NCBI RefSeq assembly: GCF_003627755.1
Contig: NZ_CP032694.1
Span: forward strand, 4,398,501 to 4,462,500
Source: Rhizobium jaguaris
Lineage (GTDB): Bacteria > Pseudomonadota > Alphaproteobacteria > Rhizobiales > Rhizobiaceae
DNA length: 64,000 bases
Direction: 5' to 3'
Made by a program: the position numbers and the translations under genes. Shown piece after piece: positions 19,140-29,388 of the stretch; within the stretch, counting starts at the first letter, position 1, and every line of letters starts with the position of its first letter. The notes beneath the pieces were generated by a model. The model worked only from the letters and a program-made list of their open reading frames with translations. It was not told where the DNA came from and made no database searches.

Positions 19140-20168
19140 TCAGCTAGCGGCCAGCTTTGACAAATGGCCGAAACGAAGCCGGTACTGGGCGGGCGTCAGG
19201 CCGGTCTTACGTCGGAACAGGCGGTTCAGAAAGCTAACGTCCTCGTAGCCGACCTCGTCGGCTATGGCTTCTACGCTCATGTCACTTGTCTCGAGCAGTT
19301 GCTTGGCCTCCTCAATCCGAATCGCGTGGAGATAATCGATCGGCTTCATCCCGGTCGCCTTGGTAAAACGACGGAGGAAGGATCGTTCGGGCAATCCGGA
19401 TCGCGCGATGATCGATGCGATCGGCGCGCGTGTACGGTAGTGGAGCGCCAGCCATTCCTGACAACTGCCGATCACAGGATCGTCCGAGCGGCGGCGGCAG
19501 GTAAGAGACGCGAACGGCTGCTGGCCAAGGTCGTGCCACTGCAGCATATAGACCTTGGCGACCTCGATCGCTTCCTTCAGCCCCACGAATCTCGCGATGA
19601 CATAGAGTGCGAGATCCTGCCAGCTCGAACCTCCTCCGGCCATGACGATCCGCTCACCTTCGCCCGCCAGGACGAGGGAGCGGTTGATGCTCACACGCAC
19701 ACCGGGATAATTGTCCGCCAACGTCGATACATAGCCCCAATGTATGGTCGCCTCGCAATCCGAGAGCAGTCCCGCCTCGCCAAACAGCACGGCCCCAGCG
19801 CACGCGCTGGCAAGGAATGATCCTCGCCTGTAGTTTTCTGCCAGCCATTGCGCCTCGGGCTCATATTGGCCGGAGACGCTTTGGCCCGGGTTCACAAAGA
19901 AGTCGGGAATGCAGATGATGTCGGGGGACGGGCAATCATGCAAGGCGAAGTCTGGATGGATCCGCACCTCGTTTATCGCCCGAAAATTCTCGACGTTTCT
20001 GGCGACGACATAAGGCCGCATCCGTGGCTCGCAGATCTCGCCCCTGGTTATGAACGGCCAGTCGCGACCGGGCGACGAGAACAGATCGAGCATGCCGTAG
20101 AGGGTCGAAGCGGTCGCCGCGGGAACCGCGAGTATCGCGACGTTCAGTGGTCGATCGCCTGCGGTCAT
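19140..20168 (-). CDS. GlxA-type AraC family transcriptional regulator
   Basis: 342-aa regulator with an N-terminal DJ-1/PfpI-like domain (AILAVPAATASTLYGMLDLF, with the nucleophile-elbow-like ASACAGAVLFGEAGLL) and a C-terminal AraC double helix-turn-helix (IASIIARSGLPERSFLRRF and IADEVGYEDVSFLNRLFRRK). ATG at 20168 follows GGGGTGA; a GTG at 20177 also exists. It is divergent from the FAD oxidoreductase gene over 115 bp, so it very likely controls that gene. The ligand is unknown. Confidence 0.88.
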   Translation of the reverse strand: MTAGDRPLNVAILAVPAATASTLYGMLDLFSSPGRDWPFITRGEICEPRMRPYVVARNVENFRAINEVRIHPDFALHDCPSPDIICIPDFFVNPGQSVSGQYEPEAQWLAENYRRGSFLASACAGAVLFGEAGLLSDCEATIHWGYVSTLADNYPGVRVSINRSLVLAGEGERIVMAGGGSSWQDLALYVIARFVGLKEAIEVAKVYMLQWHDLGQQPFASLTCRRRSDDPVIGSCQEWLALHYRTRAPIASIIARSGLPERSFLRRFTKATGMKPIDYLHAIRIEEAKQLLETSDMSVEAIADEVGYEDVSFLNRLFRRKTGLTPAQYRLRFGHLSKLAAS

Positions 20169-20283
20169 CGAAATCACCCCATCAAATGGCGGAAATCACC
20201 AGGTCATGGCAGTTATAGCTTTAGCACCTCATCCGACGTTGAACTAGCTTTGTGACATTCCGGGCAGAAGACGGAGGTTCGAC

Positions 20284-21663
20284 ATGTCGACTGACCATCT
20301 ACGCAACGGCTTTCGCGGAGAGCTGCTGGAACCGGATGACGCCGGATATGAGCAGGCCAGGATCGTCTGGAACGGCATGATCGACCGGCGGCCGGCGGTG
20401 ATCGCGCGGTGTCGCAACGCCGCCGACGTTGTTCTCGCCGTAAACTATGCCCGGGAGCGCGATCTCCTGATCGCCGTGCGAAGCGGCGGCCACAATGTTG
20501 CGGGATACGCCGTCTGCGATCGGGGGATGATGATCGACATGTCGCAGATGAACTCGGTGCGCGTGCCTCCCGAGCTCGATCGCGTGTTCGTGGAAGGAGG
20601 CGCGACCTGGGCCGACGTCGACGCGGCCACAACGCCGTTCGGCAGGGCCACTCCGGGTGGCCTCATTTCCGCGACCGGCGTGGCTGGCCTTGCCCTCGTC
20701 GGCGGCATCGGCTGGCTGCGGGGAAAGTATGGATTGAGTTGCGACAACATAATCTCGGCAGAACTGGTGACCGCCGACGGGCGCTTGGTTCGCGCCAGCG
20801 CATCGGAAAATCCAGATCTCTTCTGGGCGCTTAGGGGCGGAGGCGGCAATTTCGGCGTCGTCGTCAATTTCGAGTTCATGCTCCATGAGATCCCGCCGCT
20901 GCTCATGTTCTGCGCGCCGGTCTATCCGGAGGAGAGAGCCGTGGAGGTACTCGCCCTGTGGCGCGATTACATGGCGGGGGCGCCCGACGAAGTCACAGGA
21001 TTGGCCGAGTTCTCCGCGGTTCCTGACGATCCGGCCTATCCGCAGAATTGTTGGGGCCGCAGGGTTTTGAGCTTGGCGACCGTATACGACGGTCCTGCGG
21101 AGACCGGCGAGCTGGTCACGATGCCGCTTCGTCAGTTCGGCGAACCCCTGATGGATTTCAGCGACCGGATGCCCTACCGCACCTTACAGACGCTCTACGA
21201 TAGTCTTTTCCCAAAAGGACGCGACCGGTGCTATTGGAAGTCCACCTATCTCGCGCATCTAAAGCAGGAGACGATCGAGGCCATTGCGGCGAGCCTGAAC
21301 AGGCGGCCGTCGGAGATGACGTTCGCATCCATCTGGAAGTTTGGTGGACAGGTGGGCCGCATCGCCGCCGACGCCACCGCCTTCGGCGACAGGTCCATGC
21401 CCTTCATGCTTAGCCTCGATGCCATTTGGTCGTCGCCGTCGGACGATGAGGCCAACATCGCATGGGTGAAGTCGGTTTGGAACGACATGCAGGTTCATAG
21501 CACCGGGAGGAGCTACCTGAACTTCCCAGGCCTCGGGGAGGCCCAAAATCTTGTAAGGGACGCCTTTGGGCCTGATGTCTTCGAGCGGCTTCTGCGGATC
21601 AAGAGGAAATATGATCCTGGCAATCTGTTTCGAATGAACCAGAACATCTGCGAGCAACTATGA
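20284..21663 (+). CDS. FAD-linked oxidase, berberine-bridge-enzyme type
   Basis: 459-aa oxidoreductase of the FAD_binding_4 / BBE class. The FAD-attaching region RSGGHNVAGYAV is at about residues 64-75, with GGLISATGVAGLALVGGIGW and YGLSCDNIISAELVTADG following, and a C-terminal BBE motif (KRKYDPGNLFRMNQNI). Such enzymes oxidise sugars, alcohols or alkaloid-like compounds with oxygen. ATG at 20284 has GGAGG 6 nt upstream. Divergent from the GlxA-type gene, its likely regulator. The substrate cannot be told. Confidence 0.9.
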   Translation: MSTDHLRNGFRGELLEPDDAGYEQARIVWNGMIDRRPAVIARCRNAADVVLAVNYARERDLLIAVRSGGHNVAGYAVCDRGMMIDMSQMNSVRVPPELDRVFVEGGATWADVDAATTPFGRATPGGLISATGVAGLALVGGIGWLRGKYGLSCDNIISAELVTADGRLVRASASENPDLFWALRGGGGNFGVVVNFEFMLHEIPPLLMFCAPVYPEERAVEVLALWRDYMAGAPDEVTGLAEFSAVPDDPAYPQNCWGRRVLSLATVYDGPAETGELVTMPLRQFGEPLMDFSDRMPYRTLQTLYDSLFPKGRDRCYWKSTYLAHLKQETIEAIAASLNRRPSEMTFASIWKFGGQVGRIAADATAFGDRSMPFMLSLDAIWSSPSDDEANIAWVKSVWNDMQVHSTGRSYLNFPGLGEAQNLVRDAFGPDVFERLLRIKRKYDPGNLFRMNQNICEQL

Positions 21664-21872
21664 GCAGTGTTTGGCTGGAGAGCCAGCCAAATCTATTTCG
21701 CCGGGGTAATACGAAGACATCGCGCCATGGCGATGCGGCGCAAAATGTCACCATGACAAGAAATTTTCGGCACAAGAGTGACGTTGCAGCGATTCCATGG
21801 CAATTCTGGCGCCCATTGCTGCGTCAGGCACGCGGAATCGGCCGCACCTCTGACCTCCCCCGGAGCTATCCC

Positions 21873-22514
21873 ATGCATGAGGCGCTTGCCTATCTGCCGC
21901 AGATCCTGCCGGCCTATGTCGCCTACATCATCGCCGTCGTTAGTCCGGGACCGGCGATCATGGCCATCATCGCGACATCGATGACCCATGGCCGCAAGGC
22001 GGGCATGACGATTTCGCTCGGCATCTTCGGCGGCTCGCTGACCTGGGCGATCGCTGCCGCAGCCGGGCTTGCAACATTGCTGCAGACCTATGCCATGGCG
22101 CTGGAGATCCTGAAGGTCTTTGGCGGGCTCTATCTGCTCTACCTCGCCTACAAGGCATTTCGCGCGGTACGGTCGGGCGGCGACTTGCCGGCCGCCAGGG
22201 AGGAAACAAGAAGCCCGAGCTTCAAGTCGCTGATCCTGCGCGGCTACGGCATTCACGTCACCAATCCGAAAGCGATCTTCGCCTGGCTTGCCATCATCGC
22301 GCTCGGCATGCCGCAGGGGGCACCGGCCTCCGTCGCGGTGCTGATCATCACCGTCTGCTGCACGACCGGTTTTGTCGTGTTCATGGGCTACGCGACGCTA
22401 TTCTCCACACCGCATGCCTTGAAAATTTACAGGAATGCGCGCCGGTGGATCGAGGGCGCCATGGCCGGCTTCTATTGCTTCGCCGGCATCAAACTGCTGA
22501 CGAGCAACATCTAA
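21873..22514 (+). CDS. LysE family amino-acid exporter
   Basis: 213-aa inner-membrane protein with about six helices and the LysE/RhtB signature (SPGPAIMAIIATSMTHGRKAGMTISLG, split by helices). ATG at 21873 follows GGAG; the frame is open from 21660 but the extra part is not LysE-like. It exports amino acids or related small molecules. About 200 bp separate it from the upstream FAD oxidase, and it converges on ispG. Confidence 0.88.
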   Translation: MHEALAYLPQILPAYVAYIIAVVSPGPAIMAIIATSMTHGRKAGMTISLGIFGGSLTWAIAAAAGLATLLQTYAMALEILKVFGGLYLLYLAYKAFRAVRSGGDLPAAREETRSPSFKSLILRGYGIHVTNPKAIFAWLAIIALGMPQGAPASVAVLIITVCCTTGFVVFMGYATLFSTPHALKIYRNARRWIEGAMAGFYCFAGIKLLTSNI

Positions 22515-22547
22515 GGTCAGGTATCAGAGGCCAAGTTCAGCGGCGGA

Positions 22548-23801
22548 TCACTCCGCCGCGACGCTCTTCTGGCCGAAACGCTTCTCGATATAATCGGCAA
22601 CCAGCGCTTCGAAATCAGAAGCGATATTCGGGCCGCGCAGCGTCATCGCCTTCTTGCCGTCGATGAAGACCGGGGCGGCCGGCGTTTCGCCGGTGCCGGG
22701 CAGCGAGATGCCGATATCGGCATGCTTGCTTTCGCCAGGCCCGTTGACGATGCAGCCCATGACGGCAACATTCAGCGCCTCGACGCCCGGATACTTCTCG
22801 CGCCAGACCGGCATGTTCTTGCGGATGTCGTTCTGGATGTTCTGCGCCAGTTCCTGGAACACGGTCGAGGTCGTCCGGCCGCAGCCCGGACAAGCCGCAA
22901 CGACAGGCACGAACTGGCGGAAACCCATGACCTGCAGCAGTTCCTGCGCCACCTGCACCTCGCGGGTGCGGTCGCCGTTCGGTTCCGGCGTCAGCGAGAC
23001 GCGAATGGTATCGCCAATGCCATGCTGCAGCACATAGCCCATGGCCGCCGACGAGGCGACGATGCCCTTGCTGCCCATGCCGGCCTCGGTGAGGCCGAGA
23101 TGCAGCGCATGATCGGAACGGGCGGCAAGCATGGAGTAAACGGCGATCAGGTCCTGCACCTGGCTGACCTTGGCCGAGAGAATGATGCGATTGCGCGGCA
23201 GGCCGATTTCCTCGGCGAGATCGGCCGATATCAGCGCCGATTGCACGATCGTCTCGCGCGTCACCTCACGGGCCGAAAGCGGCGAGCCCTCGGCGGCATT
23301 CCTGTCCATCAGCGCCGTCAGCAGATCCTGGTCGAGTGAGCCCCAGTTGACGCCGATGCGCACTGGCTTGTCGTAGCGGATCGCCATTTCGATGATTTCG
23401 GCGAACTGCTTGTCCTTCTTGTCCTTGAAGCCGACATTGCCGGGATTGATGCGATATTTCGCCAGCGCCTCGGCGCAAGCCGGGTGGTCGGCGAGCAGCT
23501 TGTGGCCGATATAGTGGAAATCGCCGATCAGCGGCACGTCCATGCCGAGATGCAGCAGCCGTTCGCGGATCTTCGGCACGGCGGCAGCACTTTCGTCGCG
23601 ATCGACCGTGATGCGCACCAGCTCCGAGCCGGCTCTGTAGAGAGCTGCGACCTGCGCCACCGTCGAATCGACATCAGCGGTATCGGTATTGGTCATGGAC
23701 TGCACGACCACGGGCGCGCCGCCGCCGACGATAACGCCGCCGACATCGACGGCAACGGAGGAACGGCGCGGCTTCGGATCGAAATCACTGGCGGACGACA
23801 T
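22548..23801 (-). CDS. ispG: 4-hydroxy-3-methylbut-2-enyl diphosphate synthase IspG
   Basis: 417-aa MEP-pathway enzyme that converts methylerythritol cyclodiphosphate to HMBPP using a [4Fe-4S] cluster. N-terminal TIM barrel ([20 protein letters not shown]), then cluster ligands [10 protein letters not shown] (about residue 302) and [19 protein letters not shown] (about 347). The ATG has GAGAG upstream. It is single in this orientation with an MFS gene 128 bp upstream. With ispA it shows that isoprenoids are made by the MEP route. Confidence 0.96.
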   Translation of the reverse strand: MSSASDFDPKPRRSSVAVDVGGVIVGGGAPVVVQSMTNTDTADVDSTVAQVAALYRAGSELVRITVDRDESAAAVPKIRERLLHLGMDVPLIGDFHYIGHKLLADHPACAEALAKYRINPGNVGFKDKKDKQFAEIIEMAIRYDKPVRIGVNWGSLDQDLLTALMDRNAAEGSPLSAREVTRETIVQSALISADLAEEIGLPRNRIILSAKVSQVQDLIAVYSMLAARSDHALHLGLTEAGMGSKGIVASSAAMGYVLQHGIGDTIRVSLTPEPNGDRTREVQVAQELLQVMGFRQFVPVVAACPGCGRTTSTVFQELAQNIQNDIRKNMPVWREKYPGVEALNVAVMGCIVNGPGESKHADIGISLPGTGETPAAPVFIDGKKAMTLRGPNIASDFEALVADYIEKRFGQKSVAAE

Positions 23802-23929
23802 GGAAAACTCTCGTTAGCCTCGGGAAATTGGTGCCTTTCAGGTGGATCACGAAGCGGTCATTGTCAACCGCTTCGGGCATTACTTTTACTCGGGCAGGAG
23901 CACGTCGATAACAGCCGAAAGCGACGAAA

Positions 23930-25129
23930 TTAATGCGAGCTGTGGCCGATTCCATCGGCGTAACGCGCCAGAGACGATAGCGCCAGCACGATGAGCAGCA
24001 GAACCGGCAGCGCCATCAGGACCGGCGAGAAACCGACATGTTCGGCGGCAAAACCGATCGCGGAAGGGGCGACCAGCATGCCGGAATAGCCCATGGTCGT
24101 GACGACCGAGATGCCGATACCCGGTTGCAGCCCCGGAATATTGCCGGCCGCCGAAAAGGCGATCGGCACCATGTTGGAAATGCCGATACCGCACAGCGCG
24201 AATCCGACAATCGCAAGCACCGCATTCGGCGCGAGCGCCGCAAGCAGCATACCGACAATCGCAAAGACCGTGCAGACACGCAGCGTCTTGACGGCGCCCA
24301 GTTGGTCGCGGACGAAATCGCCGGCAAAGCGCATCGTCGCCATGGTGAGCGAGAAGGCGGCGAAGCCGAAGCCCGACAGCGTCACCGATGCGCCCTTTTC
24401 CTGGCCGAGATAGAGCGCGCTCCAGTCGAGCACGGCACCCTCCGGGATCATGCAGAACAACGCCATCATGCCGAGCAACCAAGGCAGCGGGATCAACGGC
24501 AAGCGCGCCTTCGGCTTTGCCTCATCCGGATGCGGCTGGTCGCCGAGGATCATGGGCCAGGCGACAGCGAGGAACAGAACCGCAAGGGCGGTGGACACTT
24601 CGGCATGACCGAGCACACCCCAGCGCGAGATCAGAAAGCCGCCGATCGCCGAACCGATGAGGCCGCCGAGGCTCCAGAAGGCGTGACAGGACGACATGAT
24701 CGCCCGATGCATGGACTTCTCGACCGACACGGCATTGGCGTTCATCGCCACATCCATGGCGCCGATGAAGCCGCCGAACAGAAAGATGGCGATCGCGGCG
24801 GTCCAGACATTCTGGGTAACGGTCAAGGCGAGCAGCATCGGCAGCAGCAACACGGCAAAGGCCTTGACAACGATCTTCGAGCCGCGCCCGGCAATCTGCG
24901 CGCCGGCCATCGGCATCATCACCAGCGAGCCCAGGCCGAAAACCAGGATCATCAGCCCGAGTTCGAATTTGGTCAGTTGCAGCCGCTCGGCGAACTCCGG
25001 AATCTTGGGCGCCCAGCAGCCGACGGTGAAGCCATTCATCAAAAACAGCAGGGAAACGGCGGCGCGCGATTTTGTGAAGAATCCGCTTCTGCGAGCCTGA
25101 AAGCTCCCGGATCGAGTCATATCATCCAT
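23930..25129 (-). CDS. MFS transporter
   Basis: 399-aa major-facilitator protein with twelve predicted helices and the YbjJ-like/sugar-type start FLMNGFTVGCWAPKIPEFAERL; DVAMNANAV in the fourth to fifth helix is typical of this group. The ATG at 25129 has GGGGGA 6 nt ahead. The substrate is unknown. Divergent from the EamA transporter gene across about 250 bp. Confidence 0.88.
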   Translation of the reverse strand: MDDMTRSGSFQARRSGFFTKSRAAVSLLFLMNGFTVGCWAPKIPEFAERLQLTKFELGLMILVFGLGSLVMMPMAGAQIAGRGSKIVVKAFAVLLLPMLLALTVTQNVWTAAIAIFLFGGFIGAMDVAMNANAVSVEKSMHRAIMSSCHAFWSLGGLIGSAIGGFLISRWGVLGHAEVSTALAVLFLAVAWPMILGDQPHPDEAKPKARLPLIPLPWLLGMMALFCMIPEGAVLDWSALYLGQEKGASVTLSGFGFAAFSLTMATMRFAGDFVRDQLGAVKTLRVCTVFAIVGMLLAALAPNAVLAIVGFALCGIGISNMVPIAFSAAGNIPGLQPGIGISVVTTMGYSGMLVAPSAIGFAAEHVGFSPVLMALPVLLLIVLALSSLARYADGIGHSSH

Positions 25130-25383
25130 AAGAAATCCCCCAAATCGGTGGCCGCAGGATATTTAAATCGATTGAAATCTCAATATCCGAAAAGAGGCGC
25201 ATCGGTCACGTTTCGTCTCCATCTGTTAAAACGGAGGCAGCGAAGCCACAACCGCAAATAATCTTTCCCGCCCGATCTACCTTGCCGATATGGCCTATTG
25301 ACGGCGAAAAAGTAGCCTCCTATCGCTTGAGCCTTAAAAGAGTTTTTGTCGGCCCGCCTCTAGCCATTCCCCATGGTGCTTCT

Positions 25384-26253
25384 GTGAAAAATCCCATCAG
25401 CTACGGCATCCTGCTTACGGTGTTTGCCTACATGCTGTTCACCGCCCACGACTCGGTGGTGAAATTACTTGTCGTCACCATTCCGGTCTGGCAGATCCTG
25501 TTCTGGCGAAGCTGCACCATCCTCATTGGTTGCTTCATCTTCGAGGGCCCATCGCTGGCGCAGAAAGTGGCGCGTTCGCCGATCATCAAGCCGATGATCG
25601 TGCGCAGCATTCTGCTGACGATTGCCTGGACCTCCTATTATTCCGCTGCCCGTTACCTGCAGCTTGCCGAAGTCACCACACTCTACTACGCAGCCCCGAT
25701 CGTCGGGACGATTCTTGCGACCATCGTGCTGCGCGAGAAGGTCACTGTCGCCCGCTGGATGGCGGTCGGCGTCGGCTTTTGCGGGGTAGTGATTGCCTCC
25801 AATCCGGTCGGCCTGTCGATTTCCTGGCCGGTCTATCTGGCGCTGCAGGCGGCCGTGCTGTGGGCGACGGGCATGGTGCTCCTGCGCAAGACCGCGCTGC
25901 ACGAAAAAAGCCATATCCAGATGGCCGTCTCCAATATCATCTTCATCCTGCTGACGGGCACGATGGCCTTTCTGCACTGGAAAACACCGACAGCTTACGA
26001 GCTGATTCTGCTTTGCACTACCGGCGTGGTCGCCGGGGTGGGGCAATTGGCACTGTTCGAAGGCATGCGGCAGGCGCCGGTCTCGGTTTTGGCGCCGTTC
26101 GAATATACCTCGCTGGTCTGGGCCTTCCTTCTCGGCTTTCTGATCTGGGGGGACATCCCCAAGATCAACACCTTCGTAGGCGCCGTCCTGATCCTCAGCG
26201 CCGGCCTGATCATCATCGTCAGCGAGCGGTTGCGGCTGACGTCAGCGGTTTGA
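25384..26253 (+). CDS. EamA/DMT family transporter
   Basis: 289-aa drug/metabolite transporter with ten hydrophobic segments in two EamA repeats (residues 5-135 and 150-285). A GTG at 25384 gives the normal family length; the frame is open from 25282 but that part is hydrophilic and not family-like. No strong ribosome-binding site is visible at the GTG, so the start is uncertain. Likely an exporter or importer of metabolites; the substrate is unknown. Confidence 0.83.
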   Translation: MKNPISYGILLTVFAYMLFTAHDSVVKLLVVTIPVWQILFWRSCTILIGCFIFEGPSLAQKVARSPIIKPMIVRSILLTIAWTSYYSAARYLQLAEVTTLYYAAPIVGTILATIVLREKVTVARWMAVGVGFCGVVIASNPVGLSISWPVYLALQAAVLWATGMVLLRKTALHEKSHIQMAVSNIIFILLTGTMAFLHWKTPTAYELILLCTTGVVAGVGQLALFEGMRQAPVSVLAPFEYTSLVWAFLLGFLIWGDIPKINTFVGAVLILSAGLIIIVSERLRLTSAV

Positions 26254-26376
26254 ACGAAGCGGGAGCCTCCCGAGACGCTCTCCAGCACTGAAACTCAACC
26301 AATAGACGTATTTTTCTGACCGCCATTATTGCGCATTAAGCCATCCCGTTCGCTTATGATGGCAGATTCCGACAAT

Positions 26377-26394
26377 GTCGTTAACGTTAACGAC
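26377..26394. promoter_or_regulatory. 18-bp perfect palindrome, candidate operator
   Basis: GTCGTTAACGTTAACGAC reads the same on both strands. It is 130 bp upstream of the acyltransferase gene and has the size and symmetry of a LacI-type operator. No protein has been tied to it. Confidence 0.6.
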
Positions 26395-26472
26395 TAGACA
26401 AACCCACCCTCTTGGGTCAGGTTGTCGCCCACGAATTTCGTGCGAGCAGAATTTGGCATACTGAATACCTTC

Positions 26473-26487
26473 AGTAATTCAATTACT
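26473..26487. repeat. inverted repeat AGTAATT-C-AATTACT
   Basis: Perfect 7-bp arms around one base, about 37 bp before the acyltransferase ATG. It may be an operator or a hairpin in the 5' leader. Confidence 0.5.
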
Positions 26488-26523
26488 AGTTTCTGGTAAT
26501 TCTTATGAGGGAATCGGCTCCGA

Positions 26524-28437
26524 ATGAAGTATCGACCCGAAATAGATGGCCTCAGAACCATGGCCGTCTTGCCTGTAGTGTTTTTTCACTCTGGATTGTC
26601 CGGTTTTTCGGGAGGATTCATTGGCGTCGATATATTCTTTGTCATCTCAGGTTTTTTGATTACGACTCTGATCGAGGAGGAACTTAAAAACGGACGCTTT
26701 TCAATAGTAGGGTTCTACGAAAGAAGAGCGAGGCGCATACTTCCCGCCCTCTTCTTCTACCTGATTTTGACGACGTTCTTCGCGGCCCTCTTGTTCTTAC
26801 CATCGTTTTTTATCGATTATTCCAAGAGCATGGTCAGCGTTGCATTATTTATTTCCAACTTATACTTTTGGAAATTTTCAGGATACTTTGAAGATAGCGC
26901 TCTGCTTCGTCCTCTGCTGCACACGTGGTCGCTCTCGGTCGAAGAACAGTTTTATATTTTTATGCCACTCGCGATGTGGCTCCTTCATCGGTGGACCGGC
27001 AGTCTCCGTCTCGCGGTTTTCGCTGCGGTCGCAGCCGGGTCATTTGCCCTCAGCGTATATGCAACCGACGTTGCTCCGACAGCCAATTTCTTTCTCCTCC
27101 CAACGAGATGCTGGGAGCTTTTGATCGGCGCGCTCCTGGCGATCTGGGGCAGACAGAGTGCTCTGCCAAGCCCGGCAAACAACCTGCTGTCAATTGTCGG
27201 ACTTTCGGCAATTCTGTTTGCGGTTTTCACCTATTCCGCGGCGACGCCATTTCCGGGTCTCTCCGCAGCTCTGCCCTGTATCGGCGCGGTCATTTTGATT
27301 TATGCCGGCGGGGCAGAACGCTCGATCGTTGCCAGGCTGTTATCGACGAAACCGTTCGTGTTCACCGGCAAGATATCCTATTCGCTATATCTGGCGCACT
27401 GGCCCATCGCGGTCTTCTTGCGCTATGTCACGCTACGGGAACCAGGAACGTTCGACGCAATGTTTATCATTGTTTCGAGCTACATCTTGGCCAGTTGCTC
27501 ATGGTGGTTCGTGGAGCGACCTTTCCGTGGAAAGGCAATTATTTCGTCTCGCGGCGGAGTGTTTGCATCTGCCGCAATGGGGCTTTTTGCCGCTTTCACG
27601 GTCGCATACGGAACAATCGCCGCCAATGGTTTCCCCAATCGCTTTCCTGCCTACGAGGCACAGACGGAGATGCTGCACTTAAAGAAGCAGCAAACCGCAG
27701 CGGCGGGCGAGAACCAGACCTGGCGAAATGACAAGTGCTTCTTCGAGAATGGCGACGCCTTTAAGAGCTGGAAGCCGGAAAACTGCCAATTGACGAAAAC
27801 CTCCGGCGACGTCGCCCTTCTATGGGGCGACTCTTACGCCGCGCATTATGTCCCGGGTATTGTTGCGAACGCTGACCAAACGTCTCTTCAAATTTACGAG
27901 TATACGTATGCGGGTTGCCCACCGGTACTTGCCTACTATTCTTATGCCAGGCCCAATTGCCAGCAATTTAACCGCAACGCGCTGAACCTCATCAAGACGC
28001 TCAATGTGAAGCACGTCATTCTTTCGGGGAGATGGGTGGATCTCCGTCTCAGAGGCCTGGATTTGCTTCAAGATACCATATCGACCCTCAAGGGAATGGG
28101 GGTGGACGTGACCGTCATAGGTCAGTCGCCGATGTTCGTTACCGACGTTAAGGTTATTGGATTTGAAAAAGCTACGCTGGGAGAATCTTCGTCTTCATGG
28201 CCAACAATAATCGAGGCTAATTTCAATGAACAATTAAAGGCCGCAGCAAAGGGTGCTGCCTTCATTGATCCAATTATAAACTTATGCCCAAGTGGAATCT
28301 GTGACTATATTATGGATAGTCAGTTCTTATATTTTGATTCTGGGCATTTTTCCGATTTTGGCAGTGCTTTTGTGGTAAAATTGTATTTTCCACTTTCTTA
28401 TAGAGGTGATTATGCTATTCGCAATGTTGCGAATTGA
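26524..28437 (+). CDS. acyltransferase 3 / SGNH fusion protein (OafA type)
   Basis: 637-aa membrane O-acyltransferase. The N-terminal half is an acyltransferase-3 domain of about ten helices, opening with YRPEIDGLRTMAVLPVVFFH (catalytic His region) and including FYERRARRILPALF; the C-terminal 250 residues form a periplasmic SGNH-like domain with GDS at about residue 432 (LLWGDSYAAHYVP) and a late DSGHFSDFGS block. Such fusions O-acetylate lipopolysaccharide, exopolysaccharide or peptidoglycan. GAGGG lies upstream of the ATG. The gene and its leader are clearly richer in A+T than the neighbours, which suggests horizontal transfer. Confidence 0.9.
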   Translation: MKYRPEIDGLRTMAVLPVVFFHSGLSGFSGGFIGVDIFFVISGFLITTLIEEELKNGRFSIVGFYERRARRILPALFFYLILTTFFAALLFLPSFFIDYSKSMVSVALFISNLYFWKFSGYFEDSALLRPLLHTWSLSVEEQFYIFMPLAMWLLHRWTGSLRLAVFAAVAAGSFALSVYATDVAPTANFFLLPTRCWELLIGALLAIWGRQSALPSPANNLLSIVGLSAILFAVFTYSAATPFPGLSAALPCIGAVILIYAGGAERSIVARLLSTKPFVFTGKISYSLYLAHWPIAVFLRYVTLREPGTFDAMFIIVSSYILASCSWWFVERPFRGKAIISSRGGVFASAAMGLFAAFTVAYGTIAANGFPNRFPAYEAQTEMLHLKKQQTAAAGENQTWRNDKCFFENGDAFKSWKPENCQLTKTSGDVALLWGDSYAAHYVPGIVANADQTSLQIYEYTYAGCPPVLAYYSYARPNCQQFNRNALNLIKTLNVKHVILSGRWVDLRLRGLDLLQDTISTLKGMGVDVTVIGQSPMFVTDVKVIGFEKATLGESSSSWPTIIEANFNEQLKAAAKGAAFIDPIINLCPSGICDYIMDSQFLYFDSGHFSDFGSAFVVKLYFPLSYRGDYAIRNVAN

Positions 28438-28618
28438 TTTCAAGACGCTCGCGTGGCCCGAGGCTACCAATAGGCGCGCAAGACCGGTCGACCGCGGAGG
28501 CAGAAACGGCGGCAAAAGTCAGCCCCACTGACGCCATTGCCGGCTTGGAAATTAAGTGCCACGCAGCCCTTTCCGCGCTATAATGTCCGGCTGCCATTTA
28601 GACGGAAAGGTGAAGTCA

Positions 28619-29104
28619 ATGAAGAGGCTAGCAATCGTTGCCTTGTCGGTCGCGACGACGCTGACCAGCGTCCCGTCGGCCATGGCGTTTCCCATCATTG
28701 TCATCCCGAAGGTCGAGGCACCGCAGGCGCAGCCGGTAGACTACCATGGCGGCTATCACGGCGGATATTATTATCATGGTGGCGGATACTATCACCACCA
28801 TGGGGACGACTGGGGTTGGGCGCTTGGCGGCCTCGCCGCAGGTGCGGTAATCGGCGGGTTGCTGGCGCAGCCGAATTATTATGGCTCTGGCTACTATGGC
28901 TCTGGCTACTACGATCCGGGCTATTACGGCCCGGCTTATTACGGCCCGCGCTATTACGCGCCACGGTATTACCGCCCGGCCTACTATGGTGGCAATGCGC
29001 ATGTGCGCTGGTGCTATGCGCGCTATCGGTCCTACAGGGCTTACGACAATACGTTCCAGCCCAATTACGGTCCACGACAGGCGTGCGTCTCACCTTACTA
29101 CTAA
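28619..29104 (+). CDS. BA14K family secreted protein, Tyr/Gly-rich
   Basis: 161-aa protein with a Sec signal peptide (KRLAIVALSVATTLTSVPSA, cleaved near AMA), a His/Gly/Tyr-rich segment, a glycine-rich hydrophobic patch (LGGLAAGAVIGGLLAQ) and about nine short repeats of the form YYGxxYYGPxYY between residues 100 and 145. The C-terminus (WCYARYRSYRAYDNTFQ, then CVSPYY) is the BA14K motif found in Rhizobiales and known from a Brucella immunoreactive protein. ATG at 28619 follows AAGGTGA. Role in the envelope unknown. Confidence 0.85.
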   Translation: MKRLAIVALSVATTLTSVPSAMAFPIIVIPKVEAPQAQPVDYHGGYHGGYYYHGGGYYHHHGDDWGWALGGLAAGAVIGGLLAQPNYYGSGYYGSGYYDPGYYGPAYYGPRYYAPRYYRPAYYGGNAHVRWCYARYRSYRAYDNTFQPNYGPRQACVSPYY

Positions 29105-29388
29105 TGGCGCATTCATCGGAGACGATGAAGCTGGAATCTGCGGGGAGCATGATGTCTCCTCCGCGGCCGACGGCAATTATCATTAGCTGACGAGGCTGCT
29201 GACGACGACGCTCGTTCCTTGGCTGGCTGTCTCTCATCTGCGCGCTGGCAAAATCACCAAATCTCAACCCTTTGAGAAAAATATTCGCACATGCCCATTT
29301 CTTTTGCAGTTTTCTACGCTTCCCTGCGCTAGTTTTTCTGCAATGTATTCGGCATCGATTGATGCCGCTCAAGAAACGGAAGAAAACA

